From Polyporus tsugae (lineage: Eukaryota; Basidiomycota; Agaricomycetes; Polyporales; Polyporaceae): a stretch of DNA of 64,000 nucleotides. Positions 11,138 through 23,462 of this stretch are shown piece by piece (the first letter of the stretch is position 1; each line of letters begins with the position of its first letter). The notes beneath the pieces are model-generated. The model saw only the letters and a list, made by a program, of their open reading frames with translations. It ran no database searches and was not told the DNA's origin. The DNA lies in assembly GCA_024305745.1 (NCBI GenBank), contig JAHRBS010000011.1:868001-932000 (forward strand), read 5' to 3'. The position numbers and the translations under genes were made by a program.

Positions 11138-14100
11138 GACGCCACCCAAGAAACGCGGCTGTGAGTCCAGGTGTTTGCCGAGTCTTTTGCGTTGCGCTCA
11201 CGCTGGAATCGTTGCAGGGGTCCAACTCCGGCAACCAGAACAACCAGAACGGCTCTTCGTCTTCGTCTACGTCTACGACTACGCCATCGGCCCCCTCAGA
11301 CCTTGGCTCTGACAGGTCGGAGGACGCGAACGGCGCGATGCCAGGCAACAGCGAGGGAGACACACCGCCGCCGGACAACATCTTGAACGGCCAGTACGCG
11401 CGCGCACGGGGGGAGCTGCTGGAGCTCGTGCGCGGCCTTCGCGCCTTGGGGTACGTGTTCCTACTTCTTTCTTCCTTTTGCGCGTTATAACTTGAACGCG
11501 CACAGCCATGACAAGGACCTCGACATCCCTCAGATTGCCGTCATTGGCAAACAGTCGGGTGCGTCTTGAAGGTCGTCTGTGCAATGGCCGTGCACTGACT
11601 GTTCATTGCATCCGGGGACTAGCTGGCAAGAGCTCGCTCGTCGAGGCTGTTGCAGGGGTACGCAGGGTTCCCTTATATTCGACAATCTTCGCTTGTATTC
11701 ATGAATCATGCGCGTCCACTCACAGATCAATGTCCCCCGTGACGCAGGGACGTGTACTCGGTATGACTCTGAGCCCACGTTGTCCCGCTCTGAGACCGCT
11801 CTACTCACGGGTGCTCCGTCCAGGTGCCCGATGGAATGCACCATCCTAACGTCCTCTGCACAATGGTCCTGCTCGATTTCTCTGCGCGGGGACGGCATCA
11901 ACAACACCGCGTTCAGCCCCGTCCTCACCTCCAAGGACGCCGTCGAGCTCTAGATCCGGCGCGCGCAGGCGGCCGTCCTCTGCCCGCACCTCGACCGGGC
12001 GGTGTTCGAGACGATGTCGCGCGAGCAGATCAAGCAGGTCACGGACTGCGGTACCGGTGTCGACGCGCAGGTGAGGAAGTTCAGCAACACGGTGGTGGAG
12101 GTGAAGATCTGCGACCCGAACGGCGCGGATCTCGTGTTCGTCGACCTCCCTGGTACGCACTACTCATCCCTTAGAATTAGAATTAGAATGGTTGTTTGGT
12201 ACCCAGTGTGACTGTGATTGAGTTGGGTCGTGGTACAGGTCTCATCTCGAACGAGGACGAGGACGTCGTGAGCCAGATCGAGAACATGGTCAAGCAGTAC
12301 ATCTCGCTTCCCTCCACGATCATTCTGGTCACAGTCCCAGCCGAAGGTGCGTTCGTTCGCTCTCTCTCGCGGTCACATACATATTGAGTTCTCGCGCTAA
12401 CAATGCCGTGGCAGACGACCTGGAGAACCAGAAGGCCATGAAGCTCGCAAAGGAGGCGGACCCGAACGGCGAGCGCACCATCGGTGAGAACTCGAACTTC
12501 TCTGTGCCTTCCCTTCCCTGCCCGCGATCACGATCTGCACGCTCACCGTACGTTTCATTTTCAGGCGTGGTGACGAAAGCGGACAAGATCGGCGCGGGCG
12601 AGACGGGCAGACAGAAGTCGTGGAAGGACATCTTCGAAGGCCGCGCGCGGGACCACAGGCTCCGCCTCGGATACTACGCCGTCCGCCTCCCGACCGACGA
12701 GGACCGCGCGCGGAACACCAGCCCCGCCGAGATGCGGGAGCAGGCTGCGCGCGTCTTCGACACGGTCGCCCCCTGGAGGGATCTCAGGGCGCTCCCGGGC
12801 CCGACGCGGCTGGGGGTGGAAGCGCTGATCCGCGACATCAGCCCGCTCCTCATGCGCATGCTCATCGAGGCGTGAGTGCTTTCTCTTGTGTTTCCCTTTG
12901 TGCGCGTCTGGTGCTCACGTTGCCGGCCACGGCGGCCAGGATCCCGCGGCTGAAGACGGCCGTCGACCAGCTGCTCGCCGCGTGTCTCGCCGATCTCGCC
13001 CGGCTCCCCGCGCGCCGGGAGATGGACAGCGCGGCGGAGCTCGTGCAGCTCGTCTTCGGGTTCTGCGAGGCGGTCAAGCAGACGGTGGACGGCGCGAGCG
13101 ACGACAAGTCGTTCGTGCACCGGAGCATCGAGCACTACCGCGACCTGAAGGTTTCGATCCGCGCGACCGCGCCCGACTTCCGGCCGTTCGAGGAGCCGGC
13201 GGAATACTTGAGGCCGCCGGAGCCGCGCTCTCAGCAGCGCGAGGACGAGTTCTCGACCACGGTGTTGGGCGGGGTGCCTGCATGTTCGCGGCCTGCGTCG
13301 GTGAGCGGCAGCGGAGTCTCTGAAGAGCCAGACGAAGAGGCGGCCGTGATGGGCGTGCTGGACGTGAGGCGGGTGATCAAGGAGTAAGTGGCTAGTAGAA
13401 CAACATCCCGGTGAATACGTCTCATTGAGAGCGTCGCGAACTCGAACACAGGTCGACGGGCTGGGAGCTTCCACACAACGTACCGTACTTGGCGAAGACG
13501 CGGCTCATTCGGGAGTTCGTTCGGCGCTGGACCGAGCCCTCGAGGACGTGTTTTGCGGGCATCCGGAGCCTCGTCGAGAAGCACGTGTACGACGGGTTGG
13601 TCCCGCAGCACTTTGACCAGTTCCCGTCCCTCAGGCAGTTCGTCGTGTAAGTCGTACATCCCCGGTGGTAGCCCTCATCCTCGCTGTACGCTCATCCAAG
13701 GCATTTCCCTTGAAATGTGCAGCACGCAACTGCGGGAGAACATCGAGGACCTCCTGAAATCCTCCGAGGTTGCCGTGCGGCAGGTGTTGACGCGCGAGGA
13801 GCTCCCGTACTTCACCCAGAACGGGCACTACCTCGAGGCGACCCGCGAGATCTGGCTGGGCCACTACAAGGAAGTGCGCACGCTCCGCGAGTCGACGTAT
13901 AGGATTGGGGTCGCAGGCAGGACATTCGCACGCGTATACCCCTCATCCCCCAGCCACCCGTCGGTCGGGCCGTCGCGTGCAGGTACGTCTCCTGCGCTCT
14001 CAATCTCAATCGCGCGAATGCCTTTACCTCGGGACGTGACTTTGGTTGTGTCTCGTACTTAGTCGCCGAGGCGATCGCGGCGATCAGAGCGCTCCCGGCG

Positions 14101-14531
14101 TATTCGAACATCTGTGCGACGGACCTGCCTAAACTGCTGCCCACAGACGAATTCGTCGACGAGCTCATCGTGATGGCGGACGTCCGGAGCTACTTCCAGG
14201 TGGCGTACAAGGTACAGCACGCTTTCCCCACCCCCCTTCTTGTTGGCCTTGTTACATGTTAGGCTGACTCTGTGCCGTACCGTACTTATGCAAACAGCGC
14301 GTCATCGACAACGTGCCGCAGACGATCCATCACGACTTCGTGCAAGGCTTCGCGGACGGGCTGCAGGCGTACCTCCTGGGCAAGCTTGACCTCGGGGGCA
14401 AGGACGCGTCGCAGCGCCTCGAGAGGCTACTCGAGGAGAATCCGAGCGTGTCGGGGAGGAGGAAGGATCTGCAGGACAGGAAGAAGGGGCTGGAGGAGAT
14501 GAAGGTCAGGTTGGCCAATTTCAGGATCTGA
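11138..14531 (+). CDS. Dynamin-superfamily GTPase, interrupted by one in-frame TAG
   Basis: Well-supported exons are 11218-11450, 11506-11558, 11623-11657, 11726-11760, 11824-12152, 12239-12346, 12415-12483, 12565-12871, 12940-13383, 13452-13646 and one from 13723. The last coding stretches run to the TGA at 14531. The order is an Asn/Ser-rich head, the P-loop GKQSAGKSSLVEAVAG, the switch segment PRDAGTCTRCPMEC, DLPGLIS, and VVTKAD in place of TKxD. A stalk follows, and a GED-like end (DELIVMADVRSYFQVAYK, RVIDNVPQ). No PH domain is present, so it resembles the fungal Vps1/Mx-like group that shapes membranes. A TAG at 11951-11953 interrupts KDAVEL/IRRAQ, where relatives have a charged residue. 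No intron of reasonable size removes it. The first exon and the joint near 13900-14060 are unresolved. It could be a recent null allele or an assembly error. Confidence 0.75.
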
Positions 14532-15064
14532 GGTGGCCGCCGGGCCAGTCTTCCGCTGGTAACCGTGTGTTACAACTTACGGTGTATGATAATCCTTGTA
14601 TGGTCGATTCGCCGCGAGTGTTCTATGATACTTGGTGTATAAGTAGGTGTTAGAGTCGGCTAGTTTGTGTCCAAGTCAATGTCTTGGTAGTCTGCGCTTC
14701 GGAGTCCGGCCCGCGCTCACCAACGACGGCCGTTTCGATTTGTCGGGCGCTATCGTGCTTGAACCCGACCTCCATCGTCTCGACCCTTCTACCTGTCCTC
14801 TTCTTGACCGACGGTTGTGAACTGCATGCTGTCTACGCGCGGTACGTGGGGCGACTACGTTCAAAAGGCAACGTGGCTGATCACCATCCACCTAGTTGAT
14901 GCCCAGTCTCGCAACCTCAGTCCGTATTAATGCCGATCCTCCGCAACGGCAACCTGGTAACACAACCTCACTGCCCAACTTCCTGATCACAGTCCACCCC
15001 AAGGCCCGAGCGACGGATGACGAATATAGAGCCTAGCAGCGTCTGTCCTTAACTTTTTGTCAAC
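14532..15064. other. Intergenic region with the duplicated arrestin-like promoter
   Basis: No gene. About 14930-15064 is similar to about 26335-26443 upstream of the dead copy 3 (for example CTCCGCAAC, ATCACAG, ATGACGAAT and TAGAGCCTAG/TGTAGCCTAG), so the duplication carried the promoter region too. Confidence 0.5.
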
Positions 15065-16708
15065 ATGGCGTCTCTCCTGTCCTCCGCCGCCACTTCGTCT
15101 GCGTTGACCGTTGTCGTCCCTCCCACCATCCATTGCGGCGGCGGCTTCGTCGAGGGCGAGGTCCTCCTCAACTTTCGCCAGCTGCAAGAGGAGAACTTCG
15201 ACGAGGTCTGCGTTGAGCTTACTGGCGACATCCAGACGTACGTCCTCTCTTGCCGTCTCCCTCCCGCACCTCCTCATCCCCTAGCAAACCGTCAACAGAC
15301 GCGTCCGGCGGAATAAGCACCTCTACGAAGAGAAGCACCGGATCCTGTCCTCCCAATTCTACCTTTGGACTAGGGGCGCCGCCTACCCTCAGCCCGACAC
15401 GGATGTCCTTCGCCTCCCTTTCCGCTTCCCGCTCCCTGACGGCCTCCCTCCCTCCTTCCACTTCCGCATATGGGAAATCAACACCTCCATCCTGTACGCG
15501 ATCGACACGACTGGCGTCCGGCGGGGGAAGTTCAAAGTGAACAAGAAGGTACACTCGCCCATCATGGTCCTCCCGAAGGACGAGGCGGGCGTAGGGGTGA
15601 GGATGGGGCTCGGGGCAGGGGTCGGGCCGAGGTCGTACGCACGGTGGAAGAATGTATGGGCGGAGGAGAAGATCCGCAAGGGGATCTGGGGCGAGCACGC
15701 GACGGCGCGCATCGTGGTGCGTTTTCACTTTTTTTGCGCCTCCACCGCACCTCCTCATGGCTGGTCTGGGCTGGCTTAGGTGTCGATCCCGGACGTCCCC
15801 GTCCTCCCGCTGTTCACTCCGCTCCCGTTCCTCATCACGATCACGACCACGACGATGACCGCGCCTATGACCCGCACGAATGCGCTCTGCCACCCGCAGA
15901 ACAAGCCCATCTTTCCCGCACCACCCCAGTCGCACAGCGACATCCACTTCCGTCTGTGCCGCAACCTCGTGCTTTGCCCGGAGGGGTTCCTGTGGACAAC
16001 GGAAGAGGTCGTCGCGTCCTTCTTTGGGGCTGGGCCAATCGCACAGGACGTCGTTGCGGACGTCGAGTTGGCGGAGAAGGAGTGGCACCCCGAGGCCGAG
16101 GAGATGGGTGCAGGAGGGAGGGGAGGGGAGATGGGACGATGGGTGCAGCGCGCGAGCTTCTCGTCCAAGTTCACGTTGAACGTGCCCCCGACGTTCAGCG
16201 CGCCGACCGTGGTGGTCAACGTGCGTACAGATTCCGTTCCCTGTTTCGTTGCCTGTGGGGTTCGACAATCCGCGCTGATCTGATCCCTTCGTTTCGTGTG
16301 TGAAGTACTATCTCTCGCTGAAGGTGCCGTTTCCCGGGATGGGCAACGACATCCTGTTGAAGGTCCCCGTGACGATCACCTCGGGGCTCAACCAGCCCTG
16401 GCTCAAGTCCGACCCCAACCCCGAGTCCCAGCCCCAGCCCCAGCCCCAGCCCCAGTGTCAGGCGCAGGCAGAGCCCAAGTCCGAAGCACAAGCTGCTAGT
16501 GTCGGTGGCGACACGCACTCGGAGGCGGACGCACCCGCTTCGAGTGTCTACTGCCATTCGCCGACGCGCGACCTTGGTCTTCCACCGTACGTGCGATTTT
16601 CTGGCTAGCCCTTTCGACAGGTGTAAGTCTCAGTCTGACGGATACGAACGATATAGGGAATATTGGGAGGCAGAATCCGAGCACGACGGAGGGCGTCTTG
16701 AGCCGTGA
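15065..16708 (+). CDS. Arrestin-like protein, copy 1
   Basis: Five exons: 15065-15237, 15299-15716, 15780-16220, 16306-16586 and 16657-16708, giving 454 residues. The N-terminal half contains VVVPPTIHCGGGFVEGEV and NFRQLQEENFDEVCVEL, the beta-strand pattern of the arrestin N-terminal domain. The middle carries QFYLW, LPFRFPLPDGLPPSFHF, GIWGEHATARI, and a second beta-rich half with the strand YYLSLKVPFPG. The C-terminus is low in complexity: a PQPQPQPQ run and an acidic/Ser stretch. It ends LPPEYWEAES, a PPxY-like tail as in fungal arrestin-related adaptors that recruit Rsp5-type ubiquitin ligases. The role as an endocytic adaptor is inference. Part of exon 2, intron 2 and part of exon 3 are identical to copy 3 at 26865-27318. 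Confidence 0.8.
16427..16455 (+). repeat. CCCCAG hexamer repeat in arrestin-like copy 1
   Basis: Nearly five tandem CCCCAG units encode alternating Pro and Gln in the C-terminal tail. This is a likely length-variable microsatellite. Confidence 0.8.
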
Positions 16709-17218
16709 CTTTGTGTTGAAGGGTTGCGTTACTTACGATACGGCTCTAGGTCCCGCACGGTGAGTGGGATGCGCTGTTCCGATAGTCAAAGAACCAGATT
16801 TGATTGATCATGATTCATATGCATCAGCAGCAGAGCCTGGCGGGATCACTCCGCGGGCAAGCATCGTCGGTCGAACATTTGCAGTGCTGACGATGTTCTT
16901 GGCAGCTGCGCGGGGTGGGTCACACCGCATATATGGTCGTGTCGATTCTTGCTTCTGCGAGAAAAACGACGGTGAACTCCACTCGGGGGCGTTGTTATGC
17001 ACCTGCGCCGCCTTGAACGTACTCACGGACTCTTGTGCGGGAATCCGGCTGATGTCACTTGCCATTTACTTACACCAGTTACGCAGTACTGTGGTGTTAC
17101 GCACCTTTGCGCATGGCAGTACGTGGTGGGTATGCATCATTTTTGCACCGCCTCGGCCCGACCAAGAACATATATCAGGATTCTGTCATAACTGGTGCAT
17201 CGAGCAGAGTGCTTATCT
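16709..17218. other. Intergenic region between arrestin-like copies 1 and 2
   Basis: Nothing recognisable. The frames on either strand are short and lack motifs. It should contain the promoter of copy 2. Confidence 0.4.
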
Positions 17219-18786
17219 ATGTCGTCGAACATGGCTCCGACCTCTCCTCTCTCCCACATCGGCCCGTTTTCACTGGTAATCCCGCCGACCACCTATTGCG
17301 CGGGTAGCGATGTCGCAGGCGAAGTTGTGCTGGACTTTAAAAAATTACAGCATGACCACGTCGACGAAGTTATTGTGACGCTTCGCGGGACGGTGACGGT
17401 GTACGTCTGCTCGTTTCTCGTGGACGAGGACGACAACCATTCCCATTCTGACCGAATCTCGTCTCACTTCTAGATCTATGTCAAGTAACGGCGGTGATCC
17501 CCAGACACACGAGCTCGTGTCCCTCACGCAATCCCTCTGGAAGCGAGGATCAGCTTACCCCCCGCCGGACTCCCACGTCCTCCATTTACCTTTCCGCTTC
17601 TGTCTACCTTCTGGGCCGAAGATTCTTCCCTCTGTGCGTTGGAGAGAAGGGTATGATGAAGTTGTAGTCTCCTACCACGCTGAGGCAGTTGGCCTCCGGC
17701 CGACGTCGTCCTCTGCGAATAGCAGGCAGATCCGCGAGTCGCTGACGGTTGTCTCAAGGGGCGATCCCAGCTTGCGTGTGTCCGTCAGGTCCCTGGGCAA
17801 AACGGAGGGAGGGCTGGCGTGGAAGACCGCGCATAGCGAGACGCGTATACGGCGAGGGCTATGGGGAGAGTACTGCACCGCACGAGTCGAGGTAAGCACC
17901 CTCCGATGATTTCCTCCTGTTCAAGTACGGTATGTGCTTATCTCATCTACGTCGCAGCTCCTCGTACCGAACGAGCACGGGATCCTGCCGCACTGCATCG
18001 ACGTCCCTGTCATCATTAAAGTCAAGACGACGACGGCCCGGCTCGCGCGCGCGAAGGCGGACCGACACCCGGCGGGCAAGCCCGTCTTCCCCGCCGTCGA
18101 GATCGAGTCCCACCCCATTCACATCCGTTTGCGGCGGCGGTTTACCCTCAAGTCGGGTAGCTACACCCAGGAGTCCGGCGATGAGACGCTCGTGGCCACC
18201 GTGAAGAAGCGCGACCTGCTGTCCACGTCGTACAGGCAGTGGGTGGACGACACGGAACCGCGGGACAAGGAGGAGATGGGGAAGTGGGTGCTGCAGTGGG
18301 TGCTGCAGCCGAGTGTGAGGCTGAACCGGTTTCCGCCGACGTTCTCGTGCGATTTTGTGGATTGTGCGGTGAGTGCCCGCGTGCGGTGCCGCCGTGACGC
18401 CTGCGACTGCCTAAGACTGAGACTAGTACTGATGCCTCGGTAGTACACGCTGTCGGTGGAGGTGCCGTTTCAAGGCATCGGAAACGAAGTCACGGTCGCG
18501 ATGCCGATCACGCTCGACTCGGGCATCGACCAAGCGATGCCACGAGGTAGTAGTAGTGACAGGACTGCCCTCTGGGTGTGGCAGACAGGGATGACTTCGA
18601 GCGATACGACCTCTTCGGGCGGAGGTGGTGGCCTGCCGGGGACGAGGGGCCTTCGGGCCTGCCGCCGTGAGCGTTCCTTTCCTTTCTTTTTCTCGGGGCT
18701 TGTACGGTGTTGACTTGATGATGTGTGTCAGGACGTATTTCGACGCGGTCTATGGTGACGCCGCTGGTGTTCGTGGTGCGAGCTAG
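17219..18786 (+). CDS. Arrestin-like protein, copy 2
   Basis: The start MSSNMAPTSPLSHIGPFSLV leads into IPPTTYCAGSDVAGEVVLDF, matching the opening strands of copy 1. Later segments include HLPFRFCLPSGPKILP, RGLWGEYCTARVE, LLVPNEHGILPHCIDVPVII, KVKTTTARLAR, HPIHIRLRRRF, the DLLSTSYRQWVDD stretch, LQPSVRLNRFPPTFS and YTLSVEVPFQGIGNE. The end reads GLPPTYFDAVYGD, again a PPxY-type tail. Introns lie after TVTV, after TARVE (near 17891), after FVDCA and near the end. Reaching the last frame needs a very short 38-nt intron at 18547-18584 (GTAGTA...GGCAG). Without it the frame runs into unrelated sequence, so either the intron is real or there is a frameshift. The last intron is 18667-18731. A fragment of this gene is copied at 40382-41190. 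Confidence 0.75.
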
Positions 18787-20262
18787 TGAGCCGTTATCAC
18801 CCCCCTTCCCCCCCACCTAGATCTGGTGTCCCCGACGAACGGGCGAATTGAGAGACACAGAATTGTTGACAGCGAAACGTTCCGCGTAAACCCGTCTCAC
18901 CCCGTGGCTAGCACTTAGGTGTTGTGGACCGTACGGTAGATACGCGGATAAGCGCATACTGATATCGTACCTGGGGATTTGAATATCCTGATACTAAACT
19001 TTCCCTCTCGTGCTAGCGCGCCGTGCACCTGCATCGTTCATCCGCTCATTCTGTACGTCCAGAAGGGAGAGATACCGCCCTTGCTGGATCTTTGCTATTA
19101 CTATGTTCGCACTCCCGGCGGGGAAACTCCAGGAGACATTCGAATGTACAGTGTCGCGTCGACATGATGCAGACGTTTCTGTGGGGTATGGCGGTATGTC
19201 CCATCGGTACTTGGACGTGTGTGTGCTTGACTGACTGTTGGACGTTTCAGGAATACTATATGCCCGATACCACTCGGTTTTAGCTCATCCGAGCTCGCCT
19301 CCGTCTGACCGTGCTCGGCGTCGCACTGTTCACAAAGGTTGTTCGATCAAGATCCCACGGGATAGTCCAGATAAATGTTCCCCGTCAAGCCAGACGCGCT
19401 CGTTGACCTTTTGTACATTGCACCGCCCTTCTGCTGCCTCCTCCTCCGGAACCCTTCTATCCTCCATCTCTTCTGGACGGCGGTCGGCCTCATCCCGAAG
19501 GCGCCACCAATGCCGATGTCGCTGTAGGACTGCGACATCATCATCTATTCCGGCGCATTCGTCCCCTTCGATCACCCCTGCATGCACGCCGCGTTCATGG
19601 CGTCCGTCCATTCTCCCATCCCACACGCGAGCTAGCAGCCGCGAGATGATGACGTAGACGGTGTTGGAATCCGGTGTCGTGCGCGCAGGGCGAAGAACAC
19701 AGTGATTCACTGCCTTGTCGTCCGTTGTGCTGGGTGTCCTCCGAGTTGACGTAGGAAGGCCGTGCTGGTAAGAGTGCGCTGGCACTCGGATTATTGGCGT
19801 ATCCTGCCGAGGCTTTGTCGCACGGTTAGCGTCGAGACAATGCCTGGGTTAGTATGTATGGTTGCTCTTTCTCCTTGCGTTGCTTGTCGGTTAGTGTCAG
19901 GTACAAGAGAGACGGGGCGCTTTGTGTACGATAATCTGGAGGTGTGTTGCAGTGGAAAGCGTGCTCGAAGAACCAGAGTACTACGAGCAGCGAGTACACA
20001 TGAACGTTCCTGACATCCCCTGTATGTTCATGAGGATAATCTGAACCCGTCTGAAATACGAATGCCTCTTGAGGTGTCCTCGCATATTATGCCGGCGGGC
20101 CACTCTCGCATACAAGATGGCTTGCGCGTTGAACGTTGAACCTTCCGTGCGGGCGGCTGAGAACAAAGGCGGCTAACGCGTGCGTCTTCGGAAACCTAGG
20201 AACACCCTCTGCCCCTTGTCATCCTTGTTTCACTCCGTCCCGCTTCCTCGAACTCGTCCGCC
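18787..20262. other. Long intergenic region
   Basis: No gene that I can support. A minus-strand frame at 19347-19544 (MMMSQSYSDIGIGGAFGMRP) and overlapping frames at 19238-19785 are open but match no family I know. The part before 20263 is the likely promoter of the F-box/WD40 gene. Confidence 0.35.
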
Positions 20263-22663
20263 ATGTCTCTTGCACTCCCCTGGGAGGTCATCGAGAGGGT
20301 CATCGAACACTCTTCCGATAGTGTTGTCACGCTGTACAGCTTCACTCTCACTTGTCGCCAGCTCCGTCCTCGCAGCACCATCCTCCTGCTCTGCCGTGTC
20401 AAGCCCAAGAATCGTGAACAGCTCTTTTCTCTATGTGCCATCCTCCAGGCGAGACCTCACCTTCAACCATGTGTTCGATCGGTCTCGATACTGCCTTCGG
20501 AATTCTCTCCCCATCCCCTACTTCGCATCCTCCCCAATCTCTCCGAAATCGAGTTTGCAGAGTTCGCAGACTCCGAATCAACGAAATACACGACCTTCCA
20601 TCCGTGTGTCCTAATGTCCTGCCGTCAGTTTGGGGAGCACATTCAGACCCTATCCCTCCGAAATATAAAGTTCTCGTCCCTCTACGCACTCTCAGGAATC
20701 CTTCTCTCATTTCCAAGGATCCGGTCCCTTTCCTGCTCTGAGCTTTGTGTCAAGAAGGATGGTGTACTACATCAGGAACTCATCAAACGACGTCTGTCTG
20801 CACGGCTCGGTCTGAAGACATTGACGGTGAGTATATGTCTCCGGAGTATCGTTAGCTGAACTTTTGGACGCTAAATGTTCGCCATCATTAGATTCACGGA
20901 CGCGTAGACGACATGGTGCTTGTCTTGCTTCGAGAAGTAGCCAAGCACACGCTTGCCAAGCTGGACCTCGAAGATGACGATGATGAACCCTGTTCGTATG
21001 CTGCCAGTTTCTATTATCCTCGCACGCTGATCCCATCCATTCTATCCACTATTTATAGTCGTAGATTTACTGCTGAAATAATCGCCGTCGGAGTGGGTTC
21101 ATTTGGGCTCCTTCACGTGGCAGATTCCCCTCGATCAGACCATCGACTCTTTAAGTTTCTTCAAGTCAAGCATCAATCGTTTCATCACTGTCTTCAAAGA
21201 ATCCCGTCCCCTAAAGCTACGAGAAGTCACCGTGGACATCCACTTCCGTTCATTTCGAGTCCTTGTCGGTACGCCGCCGGCTGCACTCCGCTTCTTCGGA
21301 GAAGTTACGTGCCGAATTGGAGACGACCCTCCTCACTTTCCCCCAACCAACTCTTTCATTTTCTCCCCGGCACCCTCTCAACGTCCACAGGCATTATTCG
21401 TGGCGGGAGGAGCTCGAAAAATTATTTCCAACATTGGCGAGATGCCATGCGCTGACAATCAACGCCAAATCATGTAAATCATACTACTCCTCCGCTGGTG
21501 GAAATGTCTTAACACTGATATACTGTTCAGCAGGGAAAGTGGGGCACGACGGTGCGATATGGACCGCAATTGTCATATCCGCAGACAGTAGATGGGCCGC
21601 GACTGGGTCGGAAGACGGCACCATCATTATCTGGGATACAGAAACCGGATGCATCGCGCAGGAATGGGTCGCTCACCCGGGGTCCGGAGTGCAGTCTCTT
21701 TCACTTTCTCCCGGTAGTCGATATCTCCTGTCGGCTGGCGGCCCAGGGCAGACCATCGTCTGGGACCTCCATCAAGATCCACGCAGTGCCATATCACTAG
21801 CAGACCATGAATATCTCGACACGGACACATTCAAAGGCTGCTGTGCGTGGTCTGCCGAAGGGAGTTGGATAGTGTCGCAATCGTGCGACGGCACTGGCAC
21901 CGTCCATCTCTGGGACGCCCATACCTTCCAGCGGCTGCATCCCAACGAGACCTGGAAGGGCGAGCTGCTGGCTTTCTCTCCCGATGGACGCTGGATGGTT
22001 ACTAGCACGAGCCTGGACCCCGAGTCGGTCCGGACTCGCTGCCATGTGTGGAATGTCGAATCAGGCAAGCTGCACAGGGAACTTGTGCCAGTGGGACACG
22101 TCGGGTGGGTCGATGTTGCTGCGTTCGACCCCGGGAGCACGCGCATCGTTACCGGCGCCGGGTCTGGCGACATGGATGGCACGATTCGTATCTGGGATGT
22201 CGAAACCGGAAACGAGCTCCTCATCCTGAAAGACGAGGGGTCATTGTTCGTATGCTTCGTAGCGTATTCACCAGATGGGAAACTGGTGCTGTCAAGCTCG
22301 GAGTCGAAGAACTTGGGCGGTGACATCGATCACTCCTCCGGAGTGAAAATATGGGACGCGTCTACCGGGGCCTTGCTCGCATGTTTGGTCAGGAACTTGG
22401 TCCCCCTCAGCTCTTCGTACCCTGCGTGCTTTTCACCATGTGGGCGATACGTCGCATCAGCAGCTGAGGAGGACGGGGAGGTCTGCTTGTGGAGGACTAG
22501 TGACTGGACGTGCGTCGCGAAGGCCTCTGGGGGCATATGTAGCGCGCGAGTGACCAATGTCGCGATCTCCCCTGACGGGAGGGTGCTGTGCTGCGGAGCC
22601 GCGGATGGGACGGTGTTCTTTCATCATATGTGCGATCTCGTTTCTGCGGAACAATACCCATAG
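20263..22663 (+). pseudogene. F-box/WD40-repeat protein, left copy (frame-broken)
   Basis: The start MSLALPWEVIERVIEHSSD and TLTCRQLRPRSTILLL form an F-box-like N-terminus. A leucine-rich stretch follows to 20826, where GTGAGT opens an intron ending near 20892 (TTAG). The C-terminal frame to 22663 holds about seven WD-type blades: IIIWDTETG, IVWDLHQD, VHLWDAHT, CHVWNVESG, IRIWDVETG, VKIWDASTG and VCLWRTSDW. Compared with the intact copy at 30368-32837, about 11 nt are missing near 21085-21095. There is a second net frame change near 21260-21285, between FRVLV and SASSEKLRAELE. F-box and WD40 parts therefore sit in different frames. Unless unusual splicing repairs both sites, this copy is dead or makes only separate pieces. 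Confidence 0.7.
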
Positions 22664-23462
22664 AATACACTTCTGGATATGTTGTCATGACCATGTTTCT
22701 CTCTTCGCGATGCTACGTTGTCTTTACCATGTTTCTCTCTTCACGATGCCTCTGCCTTTCGACATCGACGTTTCAGTAGCTCATACGTAACCCTTGTCCC
22801 GGAGTTTGTAGACACCGAATTCTGTATTGAAACGACTCGTAAATACGCTGAGATGTATGATACAATTTATGTATGAACATGGGAACGTATAGCGACATAC
22901 GGGTGTAACGTCCGTGCAGACCCGCCCTTCAGTTGCTGAACATCATGGACGGAAGATATCAATGCCCATTCCTGACGATCTGCAGCATGCTCGACCTGAA
23001 GTTAATCTTCACCTGAAGCCGCGCACTCTCCGCGCACTCCCTCACCTCGTACACCATGGCTGCGTTCTTGACGTCGACCGAATCGTTTCGGAAAACGCAT
23101 GCCAAAACGGCCGCGACATTGACCGCATGGACACTGAACGCGTTTGCGTGAGATCGTGGACCCGCACAGGACGTCCAATGACATCGCTTCGATCACGTAC
23201 TAGAATCTACAAGAGGTAGGCCAATCGTCCTCCAGCTACGGTCTCTCCATCATCGTCGTTGTTTGCAAACATAGAGCTGAGTGCGGGAGCGCGAGTCGAG
23301 CGACAAGCAGCGTACCTTGGTGAAGGATGTAGCCTGCACGACAACGCTACGCAGTGATGACCAAGTGAGCAGCGCGAGCAGTTCGGCGGACCGACATGGG
23401 ATGGGCGGGAACCGCTAATACCTGCGAGCCTCGTTCAAACGATGCAGAACATTTCGTCATGG
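22664..23462. other. Intergenic region
   Basis: AT-richer sequence after the WD40 stop, including a near-direct repeat around 22690-22750 (ACCATGTTTCTCTCTTC twice). The repeat is too short to name. No gene seen. Confidence 0.4.

Noticed and set aside
11846..12160. Minus-strand frames opposite the dynamin gene
   Set aside because: The plus strand encodes a coherent GTPase through the same bases; the antisense frames are shadows.
15219..16268. 349-codon minus-strand frame opposite arrestin-like copy 1
   Set aside because: It is Arg/Asp-rich, the typical antisense of GC-rich coding sequence, and overlaps a fully spliced plus-strand gene.
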